From Salminus brasiliensis (taxonomy: Eukaryota; Chordata; Actinopteri; Characiformes; Bryconidae), in NCBI RefSeq assembly GCF_030463535.1, contig NC_132896.1, positions 19,325,709 through 19,389,708 of the forward strand: a stretch of 64,000 nt of DNA, in the 5' to 3' direction. A model generated the notes under the pieces. That model did no database searches. It saw only the letters and a program-made list of their open reading frames with translations, and was not told the DNA's origin. Positions within the stretch are counted from its first letter, which is position 1, and each line of letters begins with the position of its first letter. Positions 1 through 22,258 of the stretch are shown here, one piece after another. The translations under genes were made by a program, and so were the position numbers.

Positions 1-1371
1 GTCAGCCCTGTTTTTTCCTGTGCGCACTAAAACTTGACATTGGAATCTTGCTTTTCAGGCTGGGTCGTGGCATATCTGGATTAGAGCAGCATTTTTCTCA
101 TTTGAGTTGGTTATCTGGATGTTTGCTTGTGGGACAACAGAAGTACGAGAATGCTAGTGTTGTTTAGTAATGCTTAGACATTGTTGTATAATCAGTGGAA
201 TGGCAACCCGGTGGGTAACTACAGTTCATCTGATAGATCTGTTGAGACACTAATCACTGTGTTTTGTTAGGTAACAAATCTTTACAAAGTGTGGCTGCTC
301 TTCCCCTATAAGACTCATTACTTGGTCTGTTAATATTTTCTATAGCAAATGTGAGAGAGGTTTTGTAATCATGAGATTCAGAAACCCCACCACTGGAAAA
401 CTAAGATTAAATGTAAAGTCTTTCTTAAAGGTATACTTTGGCCTTAGTAGTTAATAGTTTTAAAGGGCAGTGGTAGAACATTTGTCTGAAACCAGATAAG
501 CAGGTTCCACAGGCGTGTTCGAAGCACACTAAACAAGAACTCCAAGTGGGTCTCTAGGGATACAGCAGTCATCAAAAGGCAGGAAAGCTAGCCTTCTCAA
601 AGCTTGCACACATTATTAAAAATCATTCCCAGCAAGTTACTTCGTCTAGAATATAAAAAGCAGTATTTCAGGTGTGCTTAACCACCAGGTTCATCATTAC
701 TGAAAACAATGGGCCTCATTCACCAACCATTCTTAAGAAGAGTTTAACAAAGATTCTGACATTTCTCACTGTTTTCTTATTTGGAATTTCTTTAATTTAT
801 GAGGGAAATTGGATCCATCATTATAAGAGCAGAGCTGTGGACAATTCTGCTGTTTACATGCACATCATTCTTTTTAATGATACTCCCCTCCCCTCCCTTT
901 CCCGCCCCCCTCCCAAGAACAAAATTAAGATGCATCTAGAAAATGTTGGTGAATTGAAGGCCCACCTACTGTAAATCAAATACTTCGGCCAACAGGCCTT
1001 ATTCACTAATGTCTTTCTGAGAATTTTCCTTTTTTGTTCCTGAGCAAACCTGTTCCCAACTATGCTCTTAACCACGGATCCCATTGTCCTTGTACATTGA
1101 GCAAATTCCGAAATAAGACAACACTGGTGAATGTCACAATCTTTGAAAACTCTGTAAGTGGGTTTTAGAAAGAAATTTATTCCTACAAACAGGTGGTGAA
1201 TAAGGCCAATATAAGGAATAAGGAAATATTGATTATTGGAAAAAAGCCCTGCTTCAACTGACCTAAACCCTGATGAACTACACAACACTGTGAAACAAGT
1301 AAATGTAAGAGAAAAGGCAGCTGATGTACAAACTGTGCCAAAATTCAGATTAAAACAAACAATTGACTTAC
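1..1371. other. stard10 intron (window edge), no gene seen
   Basis: This stretch lies downstream of the last visible stard10 exon and should be part of a long intron. I looked on the minus strand for the next conserved START-domain segment (the last helix and the acidic tail) and did not find it, so the final exon or exons must lie left of the window. The open frames here (for example 854-1371 on the minus strand, 672-974 on the plus strand) are unsupported by similarity and are probably chance. Confidence 0.6.
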
Positions 1372-2364
1372 TTTGGGAGCTAGGACCTGAGATGCCTTGT
1401 TGACCGCCCACTTGGGAAGGGAACCTAATGGAGGAGAATTTGAGTATGGCGTTTACACAACATGCGAGATCTGAAATATGCAAGATATGAAACATGCAAG
1501 ATCTCGTCTTACCCTTAGGGTCAGCCTGTGAGAGGTAGGTGAAAGAGCAGCTGTTTGGCCCGGTTGGTTTCACCAAATAACCGGTCAAATGGGAGACCGC
1601 CCTCACCAAGTCTTTTCGTGGAGGGTATTTCTATAGTAAACAAGAGCCCTCATCAACCACTCATCAATTTAGATTACAGGATCTTGATGAAACAACTACA
1701 CACATTATCCAAAGCAGACTTTAAGGCATTACGCAAAACTACAAACAGATTAGGTTTGTCAACACGGAGACTGACATACCGCATGCTTGACGGAGTAGTT
1801 CACGATGATGTATTCATCTTCAGATGCCTGCCAAGACCTCAGGGTAACCACATCTCTATTTTTCAGGGGCTTGGGACACAGCCCTGTAAATCAAGAGTAA
1901 GACACTGAAAACTCTCCCAGTGCATATTTAGCGTGCATATCAGAGAGAGAGCACGGGTTTAAGATTAATACTAAATAGATGACAAATACAGACCACAACT
2001 CCACAACTTGGGACAAAAACAAAAAGCAAGTGATGTGTGTTTCTGATAACCAGAAGAAAGTAAAGCAGCTAGAACAGAGCCACTTGTTGAGGGAAAAACT
2101 CACATGAATAGTAGCCCACATCGGCATTGGGTGCAAGACGAGCTATTTCAAAGCTCTCGAGCATGGCAGGGTCCCACGTCTTCCGATACTTATTGTCATG
2201 TAGAACGTCGTACATGGTGGCCGCTGAGACATCACCTATGGAAATTTTACACTGGGTGGAAGACACAGGAAAAACTGCGTGAGGTTCTCATGTAGTCCAG
2301 TTAGTACATCAGTACAATACATAACAGGTGAATAATGGGTATGGTGTGTAATTTTGTATGCATG

Positions 2365-2418
<54 letters not shown>

Positions 2419-3014
2419 TACATATATTTATTTATTTATTTATTTCCTCTCTCATGGTTGTCAACCATGACAACCATGTTTGTCCAAAATGGTGACTTTA
2501 CAAGAGAGGGGAAAAAACTTTGAATGGAAAAAAGAAGAGTTTACTCCAAGTAATTTAGAGCATTTCTATTGGTCCAGAATTAGACTGTACACCGTGTACA
2601 GAGCAGCTACAGGGTTCAACCCATAGAGAAAACTAAAAACGGACAAAAATAATAGATATAAAAATAAACACACACGAGACCTGCTTTTGGTCCTACACGT
2701 TACAGAAAAGATTGTTATTATTAAATAATAATAATTTATTATTATTATTATTATTATTAAATAATACTAATAAATTATTATTATTATTAATATTATTATT
2801 ATTATTATTATTATACGACACACCTTACCTTGATTTTGTGCACTCTGGAGAAGTTGCTCTTGTTTCCTTGAGGAGAGTTCATGGAGGGCACCTCGACCCA
2901 CACCTCCATTCCGTTCTTATTGTATTTGCTCTGCCAGTTCTCCGTCGATATGCACTGTTTTCTGAAGTCAGCGAAAACGGATTCATCCGGAATTATCCCC
3001 GAGCCCAGAGACAT
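1372..3014 (-). CDS. stard10: StAR-related lipid transfer protein 10 (STARD10), 3' end outside window
   Basis: STARD10 is a cytosolic START-domain protein that binds and moves phosphatidylcholine and phosphatidylethanolamine. Five coding exons are readable on the minus strand: 2829-3014, 2104-2251, 1780-1883, 1513-1630 and 1372-1424. They join in frame to 203 codons. Diagnostic segments are HKIK at the end of exon 1, YDVLHD and NADVGYYS in exon 2, CPKPLKNRDVVTLRSW in exon 3, KYPPRKDLVRAVS and QADPKG in exon 4, and SLPKWAVNKASQVLAPK in exon 5. These match STARD10 rather than PCTP. The start is the ATG at 3014; exon 1 carries a few more residues than human between the WVEV strand and HKIK. The terminal exon with the last helix and the acidic, phosphorylated tail is missing from the window. 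Introns hold a CA repeat and a TTA-rich tract. Confidence 0.93.
2371..2414. repeat. (CA)n microsatellite in stard10 intron 1
   Basis: A pure CA run of about 22 units, followed by CATA and TTTA repeats to about 2444. It lies between stard10 exons 1 and 2. Confidence 0.95.
2715..2815. repeat. (TTA/ATA)n low-complexity tract
   Basis: About 100 bp of interrupted TTA/AAT trinucleotides. It ends within about 15 bp of the stard10 exon 1 splice donor, so it is the start of intron 1. Confidence 0.9.
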
Positions 3015-3562
3015 GGCTAACGACAGCTAGAAAAACACGAACAGCACTAAACCTGTCCTCGCCTCGTCTTTTAAAAGCAGACTTGGTGAATCTCAGTGGG
3101 GATTCAGCGCTCTCTGACGGGTAGTCGTGCTTCTTCCTCGTCAACGCCGGCTTAGCATTTCAGGTCGGACTAGATTTTTGTCAATTCTGCAGCTACCAGT
3201 AAAGGCCCTTAACAGGACTTCCTGGAGTTGTACAGGTGTGAGGTGTTGGGGGCAACACGCCCACTGTCTGAGTCTGTGCTGAGTGGAGGAGCTCTGGCCT
3301 GCTGTCTTAACTCAGCCGAGCTGAACACAACTGTAAGACAAGCTGAAGCTTTTTATACACGGGTTAGCTTTCTGTAGGTCCGCCATCTAACACACATCTC
3401 TTACATAGGCGTTAGCTCCTAATGCTAGGTGTGTCGCATGGCCTGAGTGTCGGTGGGTGCGGTTAGGGATACTGGCCTATCACACTGTAGGTGTTACTGC
3501 TTTCACATTGTCGTCACTCTTGAACATGTGAACACCCCCCCCCCCCCCCCCCCCCCCCACCC

Positions 3563-3596
<34 letters not shown>

Positions 3597-4290
3597 GAGT
3601 CATGGACCGAAACTAGGTGACGCGGGGACGCTCAGCTCAACTGTGAACTAATGACCTAAACCTAACGTGATGAAGATGGAGGTGACAGACTTCGTGGCTG
3701 ACCTCCTTCAGCTGCATCGATACTACACTGGATCGCATATTGAGAGTTTCCCTCAACCCCCCTCCTCCTCCTTCATTTGTGATAATGACAAAACTGGCCA
3801 CACCTGGCCGTGAAACCAAGTCAGTCCGTTTACCTGAGAGCCTGTGGACATGGAGGGGCAGTGTAAAAAAAGTGTGTAATTAAATAAATACATATTTTTT
3901 AAACCTCTAGAATTTCAACCCCATTTCAAGCCCATTCAGGTGGTAAACTGAGGCAACAGTACAAAAAAAAAACCTCACTGTCCTGTATTAATAAACCCAG
4001 CTGTACATTTAGGAGGATTGTGACAAACAAAACCTATATACAGTCTAATAAGGGAGTCACTGGAGCATTTATGAGGTCCCACATCTTCTGATTTCATCCT
4101 ATGGGTGGCCTATTGCACATATTAAGCAATATCAAAATACATTTTATGGGCAAACAGTTTACATATCATATAGGAAGTTGCATGTAAATGCGTTGTTTCT
4201 TGGGACATCTAAGACACGATTATTTAAAAATGTTTTGAACAATATTTACATGCTAGATTTTCATTTAATGGAAAAAAAAAACGGTGATAA
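3015..4290. other. stard10 upstream / rab6a downstream intergenic region
   Basis: This interval contains the presumed stard10 promoter (3015-3400) and the DNA between it and the likely rab6a polyadenylation sites. I see no additional gene. Its notable content is the C-run and CA repeat at 3535-3590. Confidence 0.5.
3535..3590. repeat. Poly-C run (24 C) followed by (CA)n
   Basis: Twenty-four consecutive C at 3535-3558, then ACCCC and a CA repeat to 3590. It lies about 520 bp upstream of the stard10 ATG. On the stard10 sense strand it is a G-run. Its exact length may be unreliable in an assembly. Confidence 0.9.
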
Positions 4291-4297
4291 CTGTCCG

Positions 4298-6547
4298 TTT
4301 ATTATCATGATAAAGATAAATACATCATATTGTTAAATCCAATCTCTTCCTAGAGCAGATATCTAAAAAATAAAAACTCCTAACACTGGTCATTTGAGAT
4401 CACTACACTAAAAAAGTGACAACCTAACTGATGTAATAGCAGCCATTCCATACAGTGCAATCTCGACAAATCTCCAACACATTTGGTGAAATATCTTTTA
4501 TTACATGTGATATTCAGTCTGTCTTTAACCTTCCTTTTTACAGCAGATAATAGTACATTTTTTCCACACAAACTTTGCTAAAACACTAGTAGACAGCATA
4601 TTTCAAATAGACAAACACTTCAGAATAGCACACAGCTGAGTTTTCAGTTGGTGACGACATGTGGTAGAACTGTTCAGGATTCAGTTGTTTCTCGTAATTA
4701 AATACTTACATATCCAAATAATGCCAAACGCTAACATTGTAAAACAAGCTAGCTAATCGGTGTGTTTATTGGCGGCGTCTGAGAGTGTACAGTTGAAAGT
4801 GTGTATGTGCGTGCGTGCATGTGTTAGCAGTGATATCTTTCAGCAACTATAGACCCACTCAGGCTATATTCTTACAACTACACAAAGAGCATACAGTTGA
4901 AAGGGAGAGGTCATAAGTAGTTTGACCGTAGAGATGAGAAAGTACACGACCAGGTTTCTGTGATACAGTAGCCAAGCAGAAAGGCAAACCAGAAATCAGC
5001 TGCTTGCCCCACCACCCCCCACCCCTCGCCCCAAAGTGTTAATAACTGTCGCTCAGGCCAAGCATACAACGTATTTTATGTTCTAGCAAGATAAATAAAT
5101 TAACACGTAAAACCAACAGTCTTAAAACGAGCAATAGCAACACAGGTTAAACTCCTCAAGACACTTCTGCACGCTAAGCAATTGCTGTTAATACAAGAAA
5201 AAAAAAAAAAAGAAAAAAAGATTACTCCAAAACTCCGCTCAACAAAACCTCTGTGGCTCTATGTGAATCAGCAGGCCTCGGTAAACCACAATGCTGTGGC
5301 TTCATTTGCTGCTCTGTGACTGGACAAAACAAGCAAGGCATTTTTGTGCTAAAAACCATCCTTAGATAGCATGCTGTTCCTACAACGGTGTACCAAACAC
5401 AAGGCAAACAAAGGGACTGCGAGCACAGATACCAGACGCAGCTGCAGAAATTCAGTATACACTCCAGCGGGAATTGCCAATGCTGCCCCATCTTACGTCA
5501 AGGAGCCATGTGTTAATCTAGGCATTTTGTGCTGTGTTAGTACACAATCTACTATGAAAGGCAGGTCAATTACAATTTATGGGTAGGTTGCATATGATTT
5601 CATGAAATCGAGTATCTAGAATGACTGAAATTACCAAAAACAAATATGCACAGCTTTTTACCCCAGCTAAGTATATTCACGTTCCATGCAATCCCCCCAA
5701 AAGCCTTGTGTACAAAAGCAAGTCTGACCAGAATGCAGAGGTTTGCCTATAAATAACCCACACTAATATGAAGTCTTCTTTGGCCATTATCCTGTATCCT
5801 GTAACGAAACAAAAGACTCAAACTGTACTGGTCCCTAACACCAAATTTGACAGCATCCAATTATGTTACTGTGTATGCAGGCTCACATGTTGAGATGACG
5901 TTTAATCTCACACTTGAGCTAGAAATCATCCCTTCACTCAGTGTCCGGTTCTTCTGCTTTCATATGAACCAGTCTGATCAGAAGAAAATGAAACATGTCA
6001 AATTATGAACGTAAAACAAAACAAAAAAAAACCCACAATAAACCCACAAAAAAAACCTTCCTCATTACAACGCCATCTTGGTTTCCCTCGCCACTCCCTT
6101 TACTGAAACTAAACAGCAAGGCATCCAGTTATGCGACCTTGGTCAAACAAAACTGAGTTGGAGATTCTCAAACAAACAACAATAACAACGATGAGCGCGA
6201 CAGCACTGATGCCCAAAAGGTGCGAGAACCCAAGAGCAGTTGAGCCGTGTCAGTCTGCAGTTCTATATAATGCCATGCAGTCAGAATAGATGAGAATCGA
6301 TGAGCATTTAACCTATGCTGTGATTTCTTTTTTTCCCTTTAACATATATATATATTTTTTTGATAATCTGATTTAATACAGAGTAATAGCACATCCACAC
6401 GGTTACTCCGAAAAGTCACTGAGTCGAGGGAGAAAATAAAAGGTTCTCCAACTAATGGCACATGGCCACTGAGTGGAGTGAGTGGCCACTGAGAGACAAG
6501 CTGTTGGTGAGGAGGAGGCAGGGCTGGTGGGGGTCTGGAGGTGGTTA
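4298..6547 (-). other. Probable rab6a 3'UTR with candidate poly(A) signals
   Basis: After the rab6a stop codon at 6548-6550 there is no further coding potential on the minus strand for about 2 kb, which fits a long 3'UTR as in mammalian RAB6A. Canonical AATAAA hexamers on the minus strand occur at 4765-4770, 4497-4502 and 4298-4303. Which one is used cannot be decided from sequence. Confidence 0.45.
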
Positions 6548-14655
<8,108 letters not shown>

Positions 14656-14672
14656 AACTGTTTCATTGTAGT

Positions 14673-17303
14673 TTTATTGAAAATGTACACCAATGAAATC
14701 TTACTACAATTAAATATTTCATAACGTTGTGTTATGACAGGGGCTGGGGGAGCAGACAATGAAAGGTAGGTATGGAAGATGCTAGAAAAATGGAGCCTAC
14801 AGTTTTGATGTCGTACACAGCGCAAACCGTCACGTCCCACCAATATTATCTTCCCTTAAGACACATCTCTACTTCAATACACAAAATAGATCCTTATAAA
14901 TTATATATATTTATATATATGGATGAATATCTGTATCTGCCATTTGACTCATTTAGAACAAAACCGCCAAACGTTTATCTGTCTTAATGTCACATTTGGC
15001 AAAAGTTGTTGAAATTTGTCAAGCAGATAGAACTGCACATGTACCTGGAATAAATACACAAGAGAAAAACAAGCCAATAAAGAATGCATTTTGACACTGA
15101 AAAAAAGCGTAGAAATACTTTTGCAAAAAACAAAAGTGGAAGGAAAACATGCAATAGGCAGATCCAGCAATTAGGCAGTAAACGTATGAAGTTCAAACGA
15201 AAGGGTGGGTGGGGGGGGCTGAATGTGATCTAGATGGTATGAAGAAGTGCTTCTTAAACCATAGCCTTTAGAGGACACCGTATCAATATCGTTAGGATTC
15301 ATTAGTCTTGAAATAGGCCAGGCTTAACTTACGGTGCATTACAAAGAACTAAATCTGTTTTAATCATTTTGTTTCAACAAAAAAACCCAAAAAAATAAGA
15401 TAAATATTGTGTATCTTGTGTATCATTTGACAGCTTGAACCAACAAATGTTTTCTTTGGGTCTTTATATCTCACAGCCAGAGTGTCAACATGTTTAACTT
15501 GTACAAAATAGGACCTGCCTTTCCTTAACTCTTTCTTAGCGTCCATGATTGTGAGTTTAAAGATATAGGGTCGGTTTCTCAAACCTAGAATATGCCAAAA
15601 ACGTAAACTACACTAAGTATTTTTAGTGTTATAGCGCAAACAGCATTGCAATTTAGTCCAAGACTGGCTCAATTCACATCTCAAACACTAATCAGTAGTG
15701 TGTAAGAAAACCCTAATCTTTGTTCAAATTACATGATTAAAAAAAGTGAAAATAAGCAAACAAATTCTACAGAAACTCAACCTGTTCCTGCAAACTTTAC
15801 AGCACAACATATTTGCTCAAAAATATTTAAAAAGAAAAGAAACACACATTACCTTTGTCTTTCCAATACATCAGAGGAGTGTTCCGTGTATAAGGGTTAC
15901 TTAACTTTTACTTTCACAAATCAATAAAACATGTAATTTGACCAAGAACGCACAAACCTTAGCACACGACTGTATAGCATAGCACAGTTGTTACTTTTTT
16001 GTGCTGTGTTTTTGTGAGGACATCCATGTTCAGTCTCAAAAGTCACCATTTCACAAGAGAAATTCAGATGAGTGTTTAGCTGCAAAAGTCTTGGGCCTGA
16101 ATGTAAGCTAAATATGCAATGCAATATATATATATCAGGTATAAAAACTTATGTTTTCACAACAAATAATGAAAATGTCCTTAGGTCTCTTTCATGCTCG
16201 GTTTTGCTCCCAGAACTTTGGTTCTGGTGTCTTTCATAAAATCAGTAAAAAATATTAGTGTGGGACTTGCTTGGCATGCCGTAATTAGGAAAGAGAGTTA
16301 ATGCTTATTGCGAAAAACGCCATGTGAAGCCCACATAAGGCCCTGTTTGACTGAGCAGACAGCATGGAGGTTTTGAAACGTCAAATTATAATAATTAAAA
16401 TAAAACAAAAAAAAGGCTGGCAGAGTGAAAGACAGGAAGAGGAAAATAGGTGCTTTAGTTCTTGTGGAAGCTGCGGTCCCCTCTTCAGACAGATGGCCAA
16501 GACAGATTTAAAAGAAGCTAGAGAAAGAGAGAAGGGGACACAAACACAGGTTAGAGGAAGTGTCAAGCAGCCAGAGAGAGCAGAAGCTACCAATGGGAGG
16601 GCAAGGCTTACACACATTAATCAGAAATTCTCTGCTTACTTTCAACAGCCAAAAAGCATTAGACTTAAATGTGCTCTAATGAATTCGCCATGTTCACAAG
16701 CATCAGCTCAAGTGTAGTCACACTTGTTAGGAACTCTGAGCAGCTGGATAACTCGCATGCTTGTGCCATGAACCTGTTAAAGGAGAGTGATGTATCATGG
16801 ATGACAGTGTGGGCCCTTGGTTACTTTACTAAAATGAAATTTGATTCCAATCTGGCTGATTCAGGTCTGCCTAATTCAAGTCTTTTCAAGTAACTAACCA
16901 AACCTTTTCCCCTTATACTGGTACAAGTCGTATAAAATAACTACGGTAACGTTTTTCATCTAAAGACTGCTATTCAGAATGGTCCAAATGCATAAGTTCT
17001 CCCTGAAGAGACAAAACATGTTAAGTATATTAGTCACACAGTGTTACAATCAGTATACTCAAATTAAGCACAGCCATAGGCAAGTAACATTTAGTAGCAC
17101 TCTAAGACTCGTTAGTAGATGACGCTGAATGAACCAAAAGGACGCAGGCCTCTATCAAAACAAGGGAGCTGAATTAGACACCCCCCTCCCACCCTGAGAG
17201 CTGGGATCCACACTGTCTCCCCATGGCCTTGGGGCATCGTTTAACCAAAAAAAGTCATGGTCTGGTCCCTCAGCAAAGCTGTGAGGGTGGGGAGGCGAAG
17301 GCA
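14673..17303 (-). other. Probable septin6 3'UTR
   Basis: Non-coding DNA downstream of the septin6 stop at 17304-17306. A minus-strand AATAAA at 14673-14678 would give a 3'UTR of about 2.6 kb. I see no other gene here; plus-strand frames such as 16364-16717 are purine-rich and lack similarity. Confidence 0.45.
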
Positions 17304-17328
17304 CTACTCAGTGCAGAGCCAGGGATTA
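17304..17328 (-). CDS. septin6: septin6 terminal micro-exon (NPWLCTE end)
   Basis: A 25-bp coding part of the last exon encodes the end of the split Asn codon and then NPWLCTE and a TAG stop, matching one human SEPT6 C-terminus. It lies about 5.7 kb from the previous exon. The acceptor is a clear pyrimidine-rich tttgcag. Confidence 0.9.
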
Positions 17329-20300
17329 CTGCAAAGGAAAGTAAATACACACACAGCAGTGAGCAGGGAGGCCGTGTCAAGCCGCAGCACACCCACCAGA
17401 GAAAACAGCTTGGCCCAAATTAAAGAACGACACTTCAGCACTGCTCGCACCCATCATTCCTAAAATGCAAAAGGCCAAAACATACAGACACACCTCCTAA
17501 GTGCTATCGATTGATATGAAACACGCTGTGCTGTCCTCAAGAGCCACACACCGATCTCTTTTTAATGGTGCTGTTGTAAAAACATGTTTTTTACGTTTTC
17601 TGTTAGTGTTGAGAATGTATCAATTAATCAGTCATTTCAAATAAATGCTATGCCCAAGCCACTGTTTGGGCATATACTGTGTGGATTTCTTCATTATCAG
17701 GATAAAACATATGTAGCATACATAGAAAATGTTTGTGCAGCATATTGAAATTATTTTTCACTGAGGTCAATACACTCTGCAATATGTTTAGTTTCCACAA
17801 AGCTCTATAAATCAAAGCTGACTACATTTCTCAAAAATACAGTGTAGGATTAGATCAGCTGTTTTACATAAATCAATGAATTAATGAATCAATGAATCAC
17901 AGCAGTAGTATAAGCATTTTTGGAAAAGGAAACCACCACCAAAGAAGACTTCTCTTCAACAAATTTCAATTAGACTACACCCTTGAAAACCCTTGTTTGA
18001 AGGTTTCTTAGTAATGGCAACATTTATATACAGAAGCATGACAACTGTCTAAATGTTTATAGGCCTGGATAATGGTTCCTTTATATGATGCAGAAGTCAA
18101 TGAACCCTTTTTCAGTACTACATGGGACTCTTTTTGCTACACATTATGTCAGTGGTCATCAATGCACCTACTGGAGAACTAACTTCCTGCAGGCGTTACC
18201 TCAAACCCAATTCTAAAGCCTAGTCCCAAATTGCACCCTGCAGTCTTTCTGAAAGTAGACACTTTGGTGACAAAATACGAAGGTCTAAAGGCTAAGAAAT
18301 CACCAGAAGACCTTGTTAAATGTGTGTGTTTAGGACAGACTCATCGTAAGTTACTTTGCCTATTTGCATCAAGATTATGAACAAATGCATGTTGTCTCTG
18401 CCATGCTGGCTGGAGACACCTGTATCTTACTCACCTGTATTTTGGGTAGAAGGCTTCTCCTGACTTATGAAGGAGCATAGAGGTTGCCCATTTGATCAAC
18501 AAAATGAGGAATAGAACACCCTGCATAGAGTGTATTGTTTGGGACATATTAAGTACTTCAGAGTAATTACATGGATCAGGTGGGGGTCATTAGGGTTAGA
18601 GTCTGCTGGAAGGTAGATTTCCAGGTGTGTAGGGTTGGTGACCACTTTCTCAGTCATATAATATACCTTAACATATAAGTAATTCTATAATATAGAAGCA
18701 TATTTATGAAAGATGCACACACATCGGATGGTGTGACAATGAGGAATTTGCTCTATGATAGTCATACACAATGACTTTGCCCACAGTTTACATATTTGGT
18801 GAAAATTGCCCTTTATTTGTTTTAGAAAAAAACTTTGTACACCGACACAAGTGCAATATTGGTCCCTTGGCAATTTTTGCTTAAAAAATGTTTGAAGTAC
18901 AAAATTTGCTTTTTGTATCAGTTTACCATAAAAGAACTGTGAAAAGAAGCAGAAGAAACTAATAAGGTGCCGACATTGAGTTTTAAAAAGTAGTACAGCA
19001 AAAGCTTGCTCTAATATACCTAATACAAGCGTGCTCATGGCATGTATATATATATATATATATATAAAAAAAAAATAATAATAAAAGACATTGAGGTATG
19101 GCTGTAGATGACCAAGAAACATTCATATGACATGCATCAGGATAAAATGAAACCAAACACCACATGCCAAACTCAGAACTACTCAGATCCTGGAGGTGCG
19201 CATAAGTGTTGTCATTAAGAGACGAACATTCTAGCCTAAGATGAATTTAATCCATAGCCAAGTATGAACTAAGCAAATGTGGAGTGATGCACACCTTCAG
19301 TTTTAGTAGTCTGGGGGATGGTCTAACTGGTTGGAATGCTAACAACACTCTAGGAATGCCAAACCATGCCCAGCTGATGCCAGTCTCATTTTAGCCTGCT
19401 ACGCCTGCTACCACAACAGTAGTTTCACTCAACAATGTTAATAGAATAGACTGGTCATGCAGAACAGAACATCATCGTCGTCGATATCATCACCATCATC
19501 ATCATCATGAAAGCACAAACAGGTGATTAAAAAGAAAGAGGAACACTGGCTCTTAAAAACAAACACATACAAAAAAACAATGAGGGAGTTATGGTAACAG
19601 AATGCATTTAAGTCAAGGATTCCATTCACATTTAAGTCCCTCTTCAGCGTGGTTATGTGTGAGACGTGGGAGGGGAAGGGAAAAAGGGGAGGGGAGCGGA
19701 GCGGCATGGCTCAGGAGCACTGAGAGGGAAGAGCTCATTCACAGCTGGCTGGGGAAGGGGCACTTTCTACAGGAATCCTGAACTGAAAACGAGAGAAAAG
19801 GAGGATTATTTTATTTCCCCTTTACTGCTCACATTTACACATACAAAAGGAGACTGGTATAGTTAGTTAATGTGTGTGTTAGTTCACATACAGTACTGTG
19901 CAAAAGGCTTTGGAGTAAATCGTGTTTAAAGCTATTTGTATGAGTAATTACATTTTATTTACTATAAACAATATTGAGTGCATGGAGTGTTTTATCTTAA
20001 CAACTTCCTATTGGAGGATTTGCAGTATTTACAGTCACCAGTCTTTCATTAAAGTGAATTAGGTGAGCTGCTGGTGGAAATCCAGACAGTGGCTTGGAAA
20101 ACAGTGTAGCAACCAAACAGGTCTTCTTCTAACTAACATATCAATAACTTGAAAAGGAGTTTGACTACTCATTACTGCCTGCATGTTTATTTGTATTGTG
20201 TTGACGTTGAAAGAGGTTATGGAATAGGTGCATTAGCTTTAAAGGGGTGGACTCTCTGTGAACAAGCTAAAACTAAGATTTAAAACAGGACCATTGTTTA

Positions 20301-22227
20301 CTTTCCACAAACAAACATTAGTGCAATCTGATTTTAATATTGTCTGATCAAGGTCAGCTGAATTCTCTATTAATGCACCTTAAGCACATATGGGATTATT
20401 TTTAACTGTCATGTTGCTTAGCTTACTGTTAATTATCTAATAATTAAATAATGTTGGTTTGTAGCAGCATCATTTAGATTTTTATCAGCAATAATAAATA
20501 TATGTATTTGGCATTGGTGCCTTTTATCACCTTATATAGTTTAGCCATTCTATTAACGGGTCCTTCACATCCCCTTTTGTATGGTAAAATCACTGCAACA
20601 CAGTTCCTCTCTTACTTACTGCTTTAATTCCACTTCACACAAAGAGGTCAAAAACACAGCAAGCAGACTGTTCGCTGTTTCTCACACTAGTTGATCAGTG
20701 TGAATGACACATGTATCCATTATGCAAAAATGGGTGTGTGGCAGGAGTGGAAATCTTGACCTCACAGCCTGACCAACAAAAGCATTATTTTAGGGCCAAG
20801 TGCTGAGCCAGTGTGATCCAGCTGCTGGAGGGGAGCAGAGAAAGACTCTTTTGTGTGGAGTCATGGCAGGACAGGGAACGCAGCAACAGAAGACTATTAT
20901 GGATTTGGAAGGCGGATGGGAAAACTCATCATATAGGGTCAGTAATACACTACAACACAGGCAGTGCTGCCAGGGTAAGTAACTGCACCATCTCTACCAC
21001 AGTGCTCACTGGTAACTTAAATAATTGAAAGTAAGCAATTTCTCAACTCCCTGAGAAATTTCCGCAGAACCACCAATGCTAACAGGATAATGGAAAACAC
21101 TTTTGGCAAGTTTGTTTTTGCTAATATCTTGTGGTATCCTGTGTCTGAGGATTTAGTGATAAACAAATGCATGGGCATGAAGGTTTTTGCAGTTGATTTC
21201 ATTTCCTAGATAGAGGGTATATAATTGTCCTGTTGAAATGAGTAGCACTGCTTACTGAGTCTGGCACAGAACAGAACTAATACGGGGTTGTTTCAGTTTT
21301 ATTTCATTTATATTTGCTATTTGAAATAAGCTGCTATGTCAAGTATTTCACATATAATGATCGATCAGTTAGCTGGATACCTTATAGTACAAAGGTTAAG
21401 GATCAACCAAAATGAATTTCCTAAACTTTTTTTCCTATCAGACTGGCTTGACCTTGGGCTCGAGTTATCTGGCAAAACCTATTATCTGGCTAATCAGTCT
21501 TTGTGAAATCACCTCCTGGGAGTACCACAAACCTCTAGGTTTTCAAACATTCGGATTTGGTCTACACAATCACCAATTCACCTAACTACTAATCACGATT
21601 GTTCAAAACACATTCCTGATTCCTGACTATTGAACAATTTTATATGTGCCTCAATGTTTAGAGCCTTACCAGCACAAGGTGTCTCATGCAGCATGCAGCA
21701 AGCAGATGAGGAGTTAACTGGAAAACAACATGGATTTAACATAAAGAACATGCACAGGCCACACAGAACAAACACCATACATGCCATGTTCTGCTTGGTT
21801 ACTAAGGAGAACTGTGTGGATGCAGGGAAAGACCCCTGTCCAGCCTTGGACAATGAGTAACGTGAATAACGTGAATATGAAAGGGACTGAAATGTGATGG
21901 GCTTCTTGCAAGAACCTGTGAATAGCTTAAGGAGCAAAAAAGCCAGTGATGAAAATGAGAGAAAAGTTAAACAAACAAAAAAAAAAATAAACCTTCTCAG
22001 TGCAAGTGTCTTCCTTCTGTATCATGGTCTGGTGAGGAGGCCAATCAGCTTGAATACACAACCATGAGTGATTACCAACAAAACACGAACAGTGGTCATT
22101 TCTACACCAGCCTTAATCTAGACTGCACCTTATTTTGTAGTTCATTCTCTTTAGGGCAAGGGAATAATATATACAAAGGAAGCCAATCAGTGTCAGTGCA
22201 GTAAGATATATTAATGAAATATTTATA

Positions 22228-22258
<31 letters not shown>

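Noticed and set aside
854-1371. Minus-strand open frame continuing past the stard10 exon as a long protein
   Set aside because: The frame runs through the splice donor at 1512. Only 1513-1609 of it is coding; the conserved continuation is in a different frame at 1372-1424.
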